The notes under the pieces: generated by a model
The model's database searches: none
What the model saw: the letters and a program-made list of their open reading frames with translations, nothing else
What the model was told of the DNA's origin: nothing
Translations under genes and position numbers: made by a program
DNA from: Promethearchaeota archaeon
GTDB taxonomy: Archaea; Asgardarchaeota; Lokiarchaeia; Sigynarchaeales; SOKP01
Assembly: GCA_013375495.1 (NCBI GenBank)
Contig: JABXKC010000009.1
Coordinates: 1-64,000 of the forward strand
DNA: 64,000 nt
Direction of reading: 5' to 3'
Shown here: one piece after another, positions 1 through 9,138 of the stretch
How the letters are laid out: each line of letters starts with the position of its first letter
Position numbering within the stretch: the stretch's first letter is position 1

Positions 1-1548
1 GATTATCTTTCAGATTTAATTAAAAAAGTTAAAGATCATAAACTCATTAATATTTTTATTAATAGTAAAATCAATTCAATTGGCGGATATGTGTGTAATT
101 TCACAACTAATATAACTTTTGGTGATGATAAACAAACAAAGGAATTTCAACATGGAATCATAATCGTTGCGACTGGTGCTCATGAGTACCAACCAAAAGA
201 AGGAGAATTTCTTTATGGGAAAAATGATAAAGTAATTTTGCAATCTGAACTGGAAAATTTCTTATATACTAAGCCAGAAAAACTCGAGGATGTAAACACA
301 ATAGTAATGATACAGTGCGTAGGTTCTAGAAACGAAGAAAATCCCTATTGTAGCAGAATGTGTTGTGCTGAAGCTATTAAAAACGCAATAAAAGCAAAGG
401 AAATTAATCCAAAATTAAATATTGTAGTTCTTTACCGGGATATAAGAACTTATGGATTTAAAGAAAAGTATTATAACTTAGCAAGAGAAAAAGGAATTGT
501 TTTCATCCGATTTGATCATGAAAAACCCCCTGAAATCACTCAAGAAGGCACTAAATTGAGTGTAAAAATAGAAACACCAAAGTTAGGTAGTATTTCTATT
601 AAGGCAGATTTAATAGTACTAAGCGCAGGTATAGTTTCTGATGGAGAAGAAAATGAAAAATTAGCAAAAATGCTGAAAGTGCCTACAAATAGTGAAAACT
701 TCTTTTTAGAAGCGCATGTGAAGCTAAGACCTTCAGATTTCGCAACTGACGGTATATTCTTATGTGGTACCGCACGTGGAACCGCTACTATTACCGAAAG
801 TATCGCTCAAGCATTATCAGCAGCATCGAGAGCGACTACGATTTTATCTAAGGACATTCTCGTGACAGAAGGCGTTATTTCAAAAGTCAATCCCGCATTA
901 TGTATAGGCTGCAACCGATGTGCTGAAGTTTGTAATTACGGAGCTGTTGGAGTAAAATATGAAGAATATAAGATGATCTCCGAAGTAAACCCTTTGTTGT
1001 GTAAGGGATGCGGGGATTGCGCCGCTGAATGCCCTGCTGAAGCTATTACGATGAGCCATTTTGGAATCTCCCAAATTGAACCGATGATCGCTGAAGCAGC
1101 TCGAGTTGAATTCGATAATGGGCGTCCAAGAATTATAGCATTCTTGTGTAATTGGTGTAGTTATGCAGGTGCAGATTTAGCTGGAGTAAGTCGATACCAA
1201 TACCCACCAAATATAAGAACGATAAGATTGATGTGTTCTGGAGGATTATCAAAAAGCCTTATTTTACAAGCCTTTTTAGAAGGTGCAGATGGAGTTTTCG
1301 TAGGAGGGTGCCATATTGGAGATTGTCATTATATTGCGGGAAATCAAGATACTTTGAGAAGAACACATGAAATAGAATCAGAACTCAAGTCGATAGGGAT
1401 TAATCCAGATAGGTTTTTGCGAAAATGGGTTTCTGCGAGCGAAGGTAAAATTTTCTCAGAAACAATGATAGAATTCGTGGAAAAAATAAAAAAATTAGGA
1501 TCAATTGAATCAGATTTTAAAAGTAAGTCGATTGAAGTATCGAATTAA
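1..1548 (+). CDS. hdrA: HdrA-MvhD fusion protein, 5' end outside the window
   Basis: The reading frame is open from base 1, so the N-terminus lies off the left edge; the first in-frame GTG at 91 is internal. Visible parts, in order: the end of an HdrA flavoprotein domain (a CVGSRNEENPYC stretch near codon 106, then a GIFLCGTARG stretch near codon 250), two [4Fe-4S] ferredoxin motifs (CIGCNRCAEVC at codon ~301, CKGCGDCAAEC at ~334), then an MvhD-like domain with FLCNWCSYAG and GGCHIGDCHY cysteines. HdrA carries the bifurcating FAD of heterodisulfide-reductase-type complexes, and MvhD passes electrons to it. The metV-metF pair directly downstream suggests a soluble complex linking methylene-tetrahydropterin reduction to ferredoxin. 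Function is inferred from family and context. Confidence 0.93.
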   Translation, partial: DYLSDLIKKVKDHKLINIFINSKINSIGGYVCNFTTNITFGDDKQTKEFQHGIIIVATGAHEYQPKEGEFLYGKNDKVILQSELENFLYTKPEKLEDVNTIVMIQCVGSRNEENPYCSRMCCAEAIKNAIKAKEINPKLNIVVLYRDIRTYGFKEKYYNLAREKGIVFIRFDHEKPPEITQEGTKLSVKIETPKLGSISIKADLIVLSAGIVSDGEENEKLAKMLKVPTNSENFFLEAHVKLRPSDFATDGIFLCGTARGTATITESIAQALSAASRATTILSKDILVTEGVISKVNPALCIGCNRCAEVCNYGAVGVKYEEYKMISEVNPLLCKGCGDCAAECPAEAITMSHFGISQIEPMIAEAARVEFDNGRPRIIAFLCNWCSYAGADLAGVSRYQYPPNIRTIRLMCSGGLSKSLILQAFLEGADGVFVGGCHIGDCHYIAGNQDTLRRTHEIESELKSIGINPDRFLRKWVSASEGKIFSETMIEFVEKIKKLGSIESDFKSKSIEVSN

Positions 1549-1582
1549 ATATCTATGGTTAAAATAAAGGAGTTTAGTAAAA

Positions 1583-2281
1583 ATGATAATTACGCAACAA
1601 AAAGATATTGAAGAAATATACGATATGATAAAACCATATTCGAGGATTCTAGTAGTCGGGTGTGACGGTTGCTGTCAACCCCCTCGCTCGATCAACGAAG
1701 CAAAAGTGTTAGCACAGATGTTAGAATTAAAGGCTCGAAGTGAAGGGAAGGAATTAAAATGGAAAGCTATAACCGTACTTAGACAGTGTGACGATAGAAT
1801 CGCAGCAACAACCGTTCGACCTTTTATTGAGCACTACGATGCAATTGTATCTCTATCTTGTGGTTTGGGCGTTGTTATGATGAATCGAATATTCGATAAC
1901 ATACTAACATATCCCGCTCAAAATAGTATGTTTGGAGGAGCAGAAAATAACGCTGAAAATGATTTTGCTGAATATTGTGAGACTTGTGGAGAGTGCCTGT
2001 TAGGTGTAACTGGTGGAGTATGTCCTATGGCAGGTTGTGCTAAAAACTTAAGTAACGGGCCGTGTGGAGGTACTGTTAACGGTAAGTGCGAAGTTGGTGG
2101 ATATACACATGAGTGTGCATGGGTAAAGATCTATGAGCGTCTTAAAAAATTCAATAGACTTGATCTCTTCACTAAATATCGTCCACCAAGAAATTATAGA
2201 ATATGGAGTAGTCCTAGATTCATAGAAATAAATAAACAATACACAAATGAGGAAGAAGAACCGATAAAGGAGGAAAAATAA
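1583..2281 (+). CDS. metV: MetV-type methylenetetrahydrofolate reductase partner subunit (copy 1)
   Basis: A 232-residue cysteine-rich protein of the MTHFR C-terminal family. Cys motifs are VGCDGCC near residue 28 and a cluster from CETCGEC through CPMAGC to GPCGGTVNGKC at about 133-175, as expected for Fe-S and zinc sites. In acetogens MetV binds MetF and connects it to Hdr-type electron carriers. It starts 34 nt after hdrA, behind an AAAGGAG ribosome binding site, and ends 3 nt before metF, so the three genes look like one operon. The start ATG is well supported. A second, diverged copy lies at 8459. Confidence 0.9.
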   Translation: MIITQQKDIEEIYDMIKPYSRILVVGCDGCCQPPRSINEAKVLAQMLELKARSEGKELKWKAITVLRQCDDRIAATTVRPFIEHYDAIVSLSCGLGVVMMNRIFDNILTYPAQNSMFGGAENNAENDFAEYCETCGECLLGVTGGVCPMAGCAKNLSNGPCGGTVNGKCEVGGYTHECAWVKIYERLKKFNRLDLFTKYRPPRNYRIWSSPRFIEINKQYTNEEEEPIKEEK

Positions 2282-2284
2282 AAA

Positions 2285-3223
2285 ATGGCGAAAAGACCAG
2301 CATATAGTAATTTAGTAAAAACAATGAGAGAAGGTAAATTTTTATTTACAGGTGAATTAGAGCCTAAAAAGATGGTTGATCTATCGTCTATTCTACATTC
2401 TGCAGAAGAAATGAAAAAGACAGGAAAAATCACTGCGGCTAATGTTACTGATGGGCCACAAGGAGACGCTTACACTTGTTCTTTAGTTCCCTGCCATTTA
2501 GTTCAAGAGAAAGTGGGATTAGAAACCATATGGCAAATGACTGTTAGAGATAGGAATAGAATTGCTTTATTTGGCGATATTTTAGGAGGCTCCATTCTTG
2601 GACTGAAGAACCTTCTAGCATTAACAGGAGATCACTCTGCGTTAGGAGATAATAAAAATGCTCGAGCTGTGTACGATTTAGATTCTACTCAGCTAATAGA
2701 CCTCGTTTCAAAAATGGTTGATGATGGTACCGATTTAGAGGGAAAAGAAATTGAAGGAGGGAAAATTGAAATGAACGTAGGATGCGCTGCTAATCCAAAT
2801 TCAAACCCAAGAGAACCCGAAATCCTAAAAGTAGGAAGAAAGGTAGAAGTCGGTGCTGATTTCGTTCAAACTCAAACATCCTTTGATATTGATGACGCTA
2901 AAGAATTCCTTAAGGAATTAGAAAAGTTTAATGTTCCTGTACTGCTCGGATTATTTCCTATTAAAAATTACGGTATTGCTTGGTATTTTAACGAGTATAT
3001 CCCTGGTGTTTCGGTTCCTAAGGATCTCTTGAAAGCTCTTAAAACTGTTAAAAAAGATTATAAAGAAGATAAAAAAAAGCGAAACGATGCTATCGATAAG
3101 ATTAATATCGAATTTTTTGAACCATTTATCAAAGAAATTCAGAAAACTACTAAAGCTGCGGGCATTCATTGTATGGCTGTTCATTACGAAAGGCTTTTTG
3201 AGCCCCTATTAAAAAACTTTTAA
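2285..3223 (+). CDS. metF: Methylenetetrahydrofolate reductase MetF (copy 1)
   Basis: A 312-residue TIM-barrel flavoprotein of the MetF family, close to the usual ~300 residues. Family signatures are FTGELEPKK near the N-terminus, AANVTDGPQG around residue 53, LALTGDHSALGD around 116, and GCAANPNSNP followed by KVEVGADFVQTQ near 180-200. It should reduce methylene-tetrahydropterin to the methyl form in the methyl branch of the Wood-Ljungdahl pathway; which pterin is used cannot be read from the sequence. A strong GGAGG site at 2271-2275 precedes the ATG. It is the last gene of the hdrA-metV-metF run. Confidence 0.92.
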   Translation: MAKRPAYSNLVKTMREGKFLFTGELEPKKMVDLSSILHSAEEMKKTGKITAANVTDGPQGDAYTCSLVPCHLVQEKVGLETIWQMTVRDRNRIALFGDILGGSILGLKNLLALTGDHSALGDNKNARAVYDLDSTQLIDLVSKMVDDGTDLEGKEIEGGKIEMNVGCAANPNSNPREPEILKVGRKVEVGADFVQTQTSFDIDDAKEFLKELEKFNVPVLLGLFPIKNYGIAWYFNEYIPGVSVPKDLLKALKTVKKDYKEDKKKRNDAIDKINIEFFEPFIKEIQKTTKAAGIHCMAVHYERLFEPLLKNF

Positions 3224-3303
3224 CAAAAAGTATAATTTAAAACTAAATTTAAACTAAAATTTTTTTACGATATTTGAACAAATTAGAAGGGTGTGATAGA
3301 AAT

Positions 3304-3765
3304 ATGAAAAATTTAGATGAGAAGGATAAACAAATTCTTGAAATGTTAATCGAGGATTCACGAAGACCTTATCGAGAAATAGGAGAAGAAATAGGAATGA
3401 GTGAATCCACAGTAAGAAAAAGAGTAATTAAACTTCAAGTTGAAAATGTAATAGAGAAGTTCACAATTAAAGTATGTAGAGAGGACGAGCACTGTATTAT
3501 AGCATTTATCACATTAATCCCGAGAAGTCAATCTGAATTAAAGGAATTATTACGAGAAGCGCAAATTCTTCCTCAATGCGAAGAAGTCTACTTTTTAGCA
3601 GGAGAATGTGGCATTCTTGTTAAGGTGAATGTACCAGAAATAAACGAACTTGATGCGGTTATCGAAAGTTTTAGAGGTAGAAGTGATGTTAAAGGAGTAG
3701 AAAGAGTTTGTGTCGTGCTAAAGCCAATTAAAACCGTTTCTCAAAATGAAAAGCTTCCTGTGTAG
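3304..3765 (+). CDS. Lrp/AsnC-family transcriptional regulator
   Basis: A small Lrp-type regulator of about 153 residues. The N-terminal winged helix-turn-helix starts LDEKDKQILEMLIED and includes GEEIGMSESTVRKRV; the C-terminal half is an RAM-like ligand-binding domain. I place the start at ATG 3304 rather than the in-frame TTG at 3274, because the GGGTGTGA ribosome binding site at 3289-3296 sits just before it and LDEKDKQIL is the usual N-terminus. It lies 80 nt after metF on the same strand, so it may regulate the methyl-branch operon; that is an inference from position. Confidence 0.85.
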   Translation: MKNLDEKDKQILEMLIEDSRRPYREIGEEIGMSESTVRKRVIKLQVENVIEKFTIKVCREDEHCIIAFITLIPRSQSELKELLREAQILPQCEEVYFLAGECGILVKVNVPEINELDAVIESFRGRSDVKGVERVCVVLKPIKTVSQNEKLPV

Positions 3766-3789
3766 AAAATTACCTCATTATTTTACTTT

Positions 3790-4407
3790 TTATCTATTTC
3801 TGTTGAAACTCTTGATTTTTGGAAAAATCATTCCTGTCTTCTTTTTATATTCAAGGTATGCTTCGCCGTATCTGAGCTTGAGATCTTTTTCTTCATAAAG
3901 ACAAAATAAATAGAAAATTGGTATCCATATAAGAGAAAAAATACCAAGGAAAGGAGAATTAAGTAATAAGGGTACGATCCACCATATACCAAGTTCTCCT
4001 AAAGCTTGAGGGTGCCTGACCTTATTGTATATACCATCATAAAGAGAATGGTTTTTTGAGGGTTTGATAGTTTCTTCTCCCGCGTCATGAACACCTTTGA
4101 ACATGATTATGAGACTTGGTATGGCAATTAAGATGGCAATTAAAAATGAAACCCAATAATGCCAAGGGAAGAACCGTGGGAAATTCAACGGAAGAGGATA
4201 ATAAAAATATATAATTTGAGTAATCAGAATTATACCCATGAACGAACTTGCTATTATTCGATAATAATAGCATCTTTTAAACGCACCTTCACCTATTTTT
4301 TTCTCAAGTAACGCAGGTTGAACGCTTTTTATATAAAAAATAGTAAGAAGAAAAGAGGAAATAATCATAATCATAAAATTAATCCCTTCTATCAAGCGGG
4401 TCACCAT
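3790..4407 (-). CDS. Isoprenylcysteine methyltransferase-like membrane protein
   Basis: A 205-residue protein with four or five hydrophobic segments (about 10-28, 47-70, 82-103, 140-175). The C-terminal part carries the signature of the ICMT/phospholipid methyltransferase family: RHPQALGELGIWW near residue 132 and a CLYEEKDLKLRYGEAYLEY stretch near 168-186, where the EE/RYG/Y residues bind S-adenosylmethionine. The substrate cannot be told. It begins 5 nt after the MBL hydrolase gene at 4413, so the two are probably co-transcribed. Alternative starts at TTG or ATG codons shortly downstream are possible. Confidence 0.75.
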   Translation of the reverse strand: MVTRLIEGINFMIMIISSFLLTIFYIKSVQPALLEKKIGEGAFKRCYYYRIIASSFMGIILITQIIYFYYPLPLNFPRFFPWHYWVSFLIAILIAIPSLIIMFKGVHDAGEETIKPSKNHSLYDGIYNKVRHPQALGELGIWWIVPLLLNSPFLGIFSLIWIPIFYLFCLYEEKDLKLRYGEAYLEYKKKTGMIFPKIKSFNRNR

Positions 4408-4412
4408 AGCTT

Positions 4413-5435
4413 TTAACTTTTATAATAAAATTTTCCGTTCTTTTTAAATTTCTCTATTTTTCCAAGATCTTCAAGGTAAAGCAGATGTCCTAGAACTTCG
4501 CTTAATGCCATATAAGAATTAATCTCATCTAAATCTTCGCCAAAGTGAATTTCAGATATTCTTCTTGGAGTTAGTGGATTATTTTTTATTACATTGGATA
4601 TATCATTAAGTCTATTTTTGTGGTGTTCTTTAATTGCATTAATTCTCTCATGGGGATTATAGATTATTTCCTGATGACCTGGAAAAATAATTTTAGGATT
4701 CAACTTGTCAATTCTGTCTAATGACTGAAGGTATTGATCAAGTACATTCTTGAAATTATAGTCCACATATTCATTAGTGAGAAAATTAGGGATTATGAAA
4801 TTACCTATATGAGGTGTAATTCGACTTAAAATATGATCCCCGCTGAAAATATATTTTCTTTTTGCGTCAAAAACACAAATATGCCCAAAACTGTGTCCGG
4901 GTGTCCAAATTATTTCAAGATCATTTAAAAGTTTATCACCATCATGTACAATTTCATCTGGCGTGTGATATTTCCTTAATTTTGGCCAGTAAGTAAAAAA
5001 TTGTACAATTCTTAGCCTTTCCTCTTCACTCAATCCATAGTTCTTCATTTCAATAGAAATCCTAATTGCCTCTCTTTCAATTTCTTCCTTATTTGACTTA
5101 TCTGTTTCCCACTCTAAGATTTTTTTGGTTATATCATGCATAATGATCTTCAAATTTGGGTTCTTCTGTCTAAATTCTTGAATTAGTCCAATATGGTCTA
5201 TATGGTTATGAGTTATTATACAAACATCTATATCCTCAATATTCAATCCTATATTGTTAATTTCTTGTAGAAATATCTTCCTCCATGCTGGACTATTGAA
5301 TCCCGCATCAATTAGAACATTCTTTCCATTAACTTTTAAGATGTAACTACAAACAAATTTTACCTGAAATGGGACATCAATTTTAATTTGATAAACATCA
5401 TCAATTTTATTGAGTTCAGATTTAAATTTATGCAA
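4413..5435 (-). CDS. Metallo-beta-lactamase fold hydrolase with C-terminal winged helix
   Basis: A 340-residue MBL-fold enzyme. The metal motif THNHIDHIG is near residue 95; further ligands are TPGHSFGH near 180, SGDH near 200 and PGHQE near 250. The last ~80 residues look like the small winged-helix domain found in LACTB2-like hydrolases (PLTPRRISEIHFG). The start is TTG at 5435, with AGGTAC just upstream. Substrate is unknown; such proteins hydrolyse thioesters, phosphoesters or nucleic acids. Upstream partner of the ICMT-like gene. Confidence 0.82.
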   Translation of the reverse strand: MHKFKSELNKIDDVYQIKIDVPFQVKFVCSYILKVNGKNVLIDAGFNSPAWRKIFLQEINNIGLNIEDIDVCIITHNHIDHIGLIQEFRQKNPNLKIIMHDITKKILEWETDKSNKEEIEREAIRISIEMKNYGLSEEERLRIVQFFTYWPKLRKYHTPDEIVHDGDKLLNDLEIIWTPGHSFGHICVFDAKRKYIFSGDHILSRITPHIGNFIIPNFLTNEYVDYNFKNVLDQYLQSLDRIDKLNPKIIFPGHQEIIYNPHERINAIKEHHKNRLNDISNVIKNNPLTPRRISEIHFGEDLDEINSYMALSEVLGHLLYLEDLGKIEKFKKNGKFYYKS

Positions 5436-5546
5436 AAAAAGTACCTAGCTATCAATTAATAATCTTTACTTCAAGAAATAAATAAAACCATTTTTAATTT
5501 GCCATTTAAAACAAAAAAATGAAAAAAAAGATTTTTAAAGAGAATA

Positions 5547-6251
5547 CTAATCTTTTAAACCGTAATACATCAGCCAAAAACTAATTAGATAACCGATCCT
5601 AACGAAAATTACCATCAATCCTGGTTCTGTTAAGCCCTCTAATAATCCAAAGATGCAAAAACAGATAGAACCTATCGATAAGAAAAAGAACTTTTTTCTT
5701 ATTACTCCAGTAGACTGAAGGCTCTTTATTAAAAATCCAAATCCTAGAACAATTAGAACTGTGAGTAATAAAATCGCCATTATTAATCCCGCTGGTGTAA
5801 ACATGTTTACATTGTAATCAATTAATAACTCTCCAGAAACCGGTGGAGGGACAAAATTAAACGTACCCATAGGATCTAAGAAAAAAAGTATTTCAAATAA
5901 AATGCATATAACAATGATTATAAACATGAGATACCACTTCTTCTTGGGGATTAAAAGTTCAGCTCCAATATAGAGAGCAAGTATCATCACCGGAGCGAAC
6001 CAAATGTAGCTTAAGATCCCAACTAAACCAAAAGTATTATCCAGATTAGCTTCAGTTGCCAGAACCACGATAAAATCTGTAAAAACCCCTAAGTACATAA
6101 GTCCCGCTAAGATATTTACTAGTCCTAAAATAGATAAAATTTTAGCACCAGACTTACGCGCTTTATATAAGAAGAATAATCCAAAAATGAACCCAAAAAT
6201 AACAACTCCAGAAGCAGTAATTCCATCTATCCAACCAAAAAAAGTTAACAC
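5547..6251 (-). CDS. Seven-helix membrane protein, unknown function
   Basis: I do not recognise a named family. The 234-residue product is strongly hydrophobic with about seven predicted membrane helices (near 8-28, 37-62, 78-98, 106-125, 150-175, 188-205, 212-230) and short loops; a proline-rich loop PPPVSGE lies between helices 4 and 5. The start is GTG 6251, preceded by GAGGGAA. It is separated from its neighbours by 110-165 nt and may be transcribed alone. Confidence 0.7.
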   Translation of the reverse strand: MLTFFGWIDGITASGVVIFGFIFGLFFLYKARKSGAKILSILGLVNILAGLMYLGVFTDFIVVLATEANLDNTFGLVGILSYIWFAPVMILALYIGAELLIPKKKWYLMFIIIVICILFEILFFLDPMGTFNFVPPPVSGELLIDYNVNMFTPAGLIMAILLLTVLIVLGFGFLIKSLQSTGVIRKKFFFLSIGSICFCIFGLLEGLTEPGLMVIFVRIGYLISFWLMYYGLKD

Positions 6252-6415
6252 TAAATATTCCCTCTTTTTTTTAATTCTCTTATAAATATATAAAATAACT
6301 TTAATTTAAACTGTCTTATTCCCCTTATAAATGAAAGTAATATTTGAAATGCAATTCTAAGAAAATATCAAAATTAATAGTACGGGATTAATACAGACAG
6401 AAAGGTTCAAATATC

Positions 6416-6697
6416 CTATTTTTGTTTTTCCTCGCTTTCAAAAAAGAGATGTTTCTTCATGTCAAATTCTAATTCCCGCAATTTTATCTTAATTTCGGTT
6501 GGATTGTAATCCTTCTTCAGTAGATCAATTATCGTCTCCTTTAAAATCTCAAGATTATCAACCGCACATTTGTAAAATATGTTCCCATCGTCCAAATTCA
6601 TATTTAAAATTTCGTATAAACCGTTAAGAGAGTCTCGTATTTTCTCGTAATGCTCCCAAGCTTTATCTAAGTCAGAATGAGTGTCTCGATTAACCAT
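6416..6697 (-). CDS. Small helical protein, unknown function
   Basis: A 93-residue charged, probably all-helical protein with no recognised family (for example the stretch LEILKETIIDLLKKDYNPTE). There is no signal peptide or membrane segment. The ATG has no clear ribosome binding site, so it may be leaderless. It lies 38 nt downstream of the gene at 6736 on the same strand; the pair could be an operon. Confidence 0.55.
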   Translation of the reverse strand: MVNRDTHSDLDKAWEHYEKIRDSLNGLYEILNMNLDDGNIFYKCAVDNLEILKETIIDLLKKDYNPTEIKIKLRELEFDMKKHLFFESEEKQK

Positions 6698-6735
6698 AAC
6701 TATAATAAAATAAGAAGTAAAAAAAAACTTTTTCC

Positions 6736-7074
6736 TTATAATACAGATTTAATTCTTCCAACTAAATCCTTTGCGTCTGAAGCTCCAGATTCAAGAACCT
6801 TAAAAACACCTTTAACATCCACTCTTAGGGCTCCATGCAATAGTTTTTCAAAACCAATTCGGGTGTTCAATCTCTCTGTTTTCTGTAGATGGAAAATCAC
6901 TCTACCTAATTCGTTTTTTAAAACACCTGATTCGGCTTCTAAACAAATATCTAGTAAGATTGGAGCCAATTCGTCAATACTTTCTTGGGTTACTCGACTG
7001 GCGAAGAAATATAAGGTGTTTATTTGCTCATCTGTAAGACTTATTACTTTTTCTTGAAGTTTTAAAATTTCCAT
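6736..7074 (-). CDS. Small helical protein, unknown function
   Basis: A 112-residue soluble protein, probably helical, that I do not recognise. It has acidic N-terminal and mixed C-terminal halves (for example ELAPILLDICLEAESG and RIGFEKLLHGALRVD). A GTGAT ribosome binding site at 7081-7085 lies 6 nt before the ATG, which favours this strand over the overlapping plus-strand frame. Likely co-transcribed with the small gene at 6416. Confidence 0.6.
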   Translation of the reverse strand: MEILKLQEKVISLTDEQINTLYFFASRVTQESIDELAPILLDICLEAESGVLKNELGRVIFHLQKTERLNTRIGFEKLLHGALRVDVKGVFKVLESGASDAKDLVGRIKSVL

Positions 7075-7149
7075 TTTTTTATCACGCTATTTTAATATTT
7101 TATTTTATGTTTTTTTTTCTAAATATTGTTAGACTAGTTAAGTATATAA

Positions 7150-7290
7150 ATGTAATGGGAAATTTTCCTTAGCCCGTTTTACGAGATCGGGCGAATTCTT
7201 AATATTCTGACTTTTTCTGAATAAAAAATGAACGAAAACGGATTCCTTACATTTGGGGGAAAATAGTCCCCCTAACGCCTACTAAGAATA
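7150..7290. ncRNA. Candidate structured RNA in a 450-nt gene-free stretch
   Basis: The gap 7075-7523 has no convincing protein gene. Within it are three inverted repeats: AATGTAA (7150-7156) with TTACATT (7248-7254); GCCCG (7173-7177) with CGGGC (7189-7193); and GGGGG (7256-7260) with CCCCC (7269-7273). ATTCTTA (7196-7202) can also pair with TAAGAAT (7284-7290), as an alternative fold. GC-rich stems stand out against the very AT-rich spacer. No known RNA family was recognised; strand is undecided. Confidence 0.35.
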
Positions 7291-7523
7291 TAAAATGATC
7301 TTTTTTCCTCACTTTTTGAGATTTTTTTGTCCTTTTTTCGTATTAATTTATAAAATTTGTAAGATTTTTGTCATATATTCTGAAAAAACTGTCCTTTAAA
7401 AAATGAAAAAAACTCAGGACTTAATTGTTCGATTAATAACGATTCCAAAAATGTTTTCGTCTTGGATATAAATAAAAATAAGGTTTTCATTAAAATATAT
7501 AAAAAAAAAGAGATTTTTTTAAT

Positions 7524-7991
7524 TTAACTAGAAGTACCCAAAATCCCACCTATTAACCCTATTACACCGCCACTGAGCAAAACATAGGTTCCTAATCCTA
7601 CTCTATCTATAGCAATATGTAAGGGATAAATACCATCTACTAATGGCAACTCCGTGAAAAATAGAAATTTGGTAAAAAACACGCTAAATATCCCATAGTA
7701 ATGAATATATAATATATATACGCTCATCCCTATCGCGAGAAATGAACCAATTATAGCAGTTGCTCTACTCTTTACACCTATAACCAATAAAAACCCTGAA
7801 AACAAAAAGATAACGAATAATATTGCTATAATTATATCTACTATATCACCTTGTCCAAATATAAAACCTAGATTTTGGATTAATCCTAAACCATAAGTAT
7901 ATGTCATATGAAATTGACTAAAAGTTAGAAGGTATGTAGCTACTAGTACTAATAGTCCACCGATAATGCAGAAAATCTTTCCAGTTCTCAT
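7524..7991 (-). CDS. Small four-helix membrane protein, unknown function
   Basis: A 155-residue hydrophobic protein with about four membrane helices (near 8-28, 45-66, 72-95, 130-152). There is no recognised domain. The ATG at 7991 follows a good GGTGA site with 6 nt spacing, so it is likely a real gene. The glycine-rich last helix (LSGGVIGLIGGILG) is unusual but not diagnostic. Confidence 0.65.
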   Translation of the reverse strand: MRTGKIFCIIGGLLVLVATYLLTFSQFHMTYTYGLGLIQNLGFIFGQGDIVDIIIAILFVIFLFSGFLLVIGVKSRATAIIGSFLAIGMSVYILYIHYYGIFSVFFTKFLFFTELPLVDGIYPLHIAIDRVGLGTYVLLSGGVIGLIGGILGTSS

Positions 7992-8092
7992 TAAAATTCA
8001 CCTTCGGTAATCACATATTTATCAATATCTGACATAAGTTAATTTATAGATATCTTTTTTAAATATTTAGTTTTTAAATCAAAATCTTTTTA

Positions 8093-8248
8093 ATGTCATC
8101 TGATGGTACTATTATAGAAGGAAAAACTAAGACTATAAAAGTAACTAAAAACCTGAAAGATTATGCGAAAAAACTGACTTCCTTAGGTTCATTACTAGGT
8201 GGTTTGGCTGTTCCATTAGCAAAAATCCTTCCTACTTTAATACAATAA
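8093..8248 (+). CDS. Possible 51-residue small protein
   Basis: An ATG-to-TAA frame of 51 codons between divergent genes. The product has a polar, lysine-rich first half and a hydrophobic second half (LGSLLGGLAVPLAKILPTLI), which could be an amphipathic or membrane-inserting helix. I see no clear ribosome binding site; it may be leaderless. It is the only plausible coding frame in 7992-8458. Function unknown; no homologue recognised. Confidence 0.4.
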   Translation: MSSDGTIIEGKTKTIKVTKNLKDYAKKLTSLGSLLGGLAVPLAKILPTLIQ

Positions 8249-8458
8249 CCATATATTTTTTTATTCTTTAATAATATGCTCTGATTTGATAAGTTTTCGA
8301 TCAGTTAATGTACATAATTAGATAAAATTATCATTTTGATAAATTTAATTGTCTATTTATTGTAATAATTAAGTTAAAATGGATTAGATAATTTTCTTCA
8401 AATAATAATAGATTAAAATTAAAAGTCTAAAAAAATCAAAAAAAAAGGGTTAAAAATA

Positions 8459-9130
8459 ATGGTTGTAATAACTACAAAAAAACCAGAGGAAGAGGTTTTC
8501 GAAGCTCTCAACAATTATAAGGTTAAAAATGTATTAATCGTGAGCTGTGGGGTTTGCGCGGCGCTTTGTCAAACTGGAGGAACCGAGGGAGCCGAGGAAT
8601 GGTCGGAAAAACTAAAAGAACGAGACTTTATTGTTACTAATGCAATAGTGAGCGATGATGTTTGTGATAACCGTGAGATGAAAAAAGATTTACGCAAGAT
8701 TGATGAAGACATTAATAATGCTGACGCTATTTTAACTTTATCCTGCGGTTTAGGAGTGCAATCAATTATTGAGGTTCTTACGAAATCTCATCCAGAAATA
8801 CCCGTTTTCACGGCTAATAACACTGAGTTTATAGGAATGACAGAGCGTATCGGGCGTTTCTATATGCGTTGTAAAGGGTGCGGCGATTGTTTGTTAAACG
8901 AAACTGGTGGAATTTGTCCAGTCACAACTTGCGCTAAGGCGCTTATGAATGGACCCTGTGGAGGAATGGTCGATGGAAAGTGTGAAGTGGGCGACTACGA
9001 GAAAGACTGCGGTTGGATATTGATATATAATCGTCTAGAAGAGTTAGGACGGTTAGACTTATTCTCAAAATTACGAGACCCCTTAGATTGGAGTAAGATT
9101 GGCCATCAAAGAGAGGTAGTTTGGAGGTAG
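8459..9130 (+). CDS. metV: MetV-type partner subunit (copy 2)
   Basis: A 223-residue paralogue of the protein at 1583. It has the same cysteine layout: SCGVCAALC near residue 30, then CKGCGDC, CPVTTC and GPCGGMVDGKCEVG in the C-terminal third. It should pass electrons to MetF. The stop codon is a few bases before the metF start and the metF ribosome binding site lies inside its last codons, so the pair is translationally coupled. Unlike copy 1, no hdrA lies next to it. Confidence 0.9.
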   Translation: MVVITTKKPEEEVFEALNNYKVKNVLIVSCGVCAALCQTGGTEGAEEWSEKLKERDFIVTNAIVSDDVCDNREMKKDLRKIDEDINNADAILTLSCGLGVQSIIEVLTKSHPEIPVFTANNTEFIGMTERIGRFYMRCKGCGDCLLNETGGICPVTTCAKALMNGPCGGMVDGKCEVGDYEKDCGWILIYNRLEELGRLDLFSKLRDPLDWSKIGHQREVVWR

Positions 9131-9138
9131 ATGTGAAA

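Noticed and set aside
6677..7057. Plus-strand frame of 126 codons
   Set aside because: It overlaps two minus-strand genes, one of them with a good ribosome binding site, and its composition is that of an antisense shadow.
7141..7320. RNase P RNA or SRP RNA
   Set aside because: The conserved core sequences of either RNA were not found and the region is too short.
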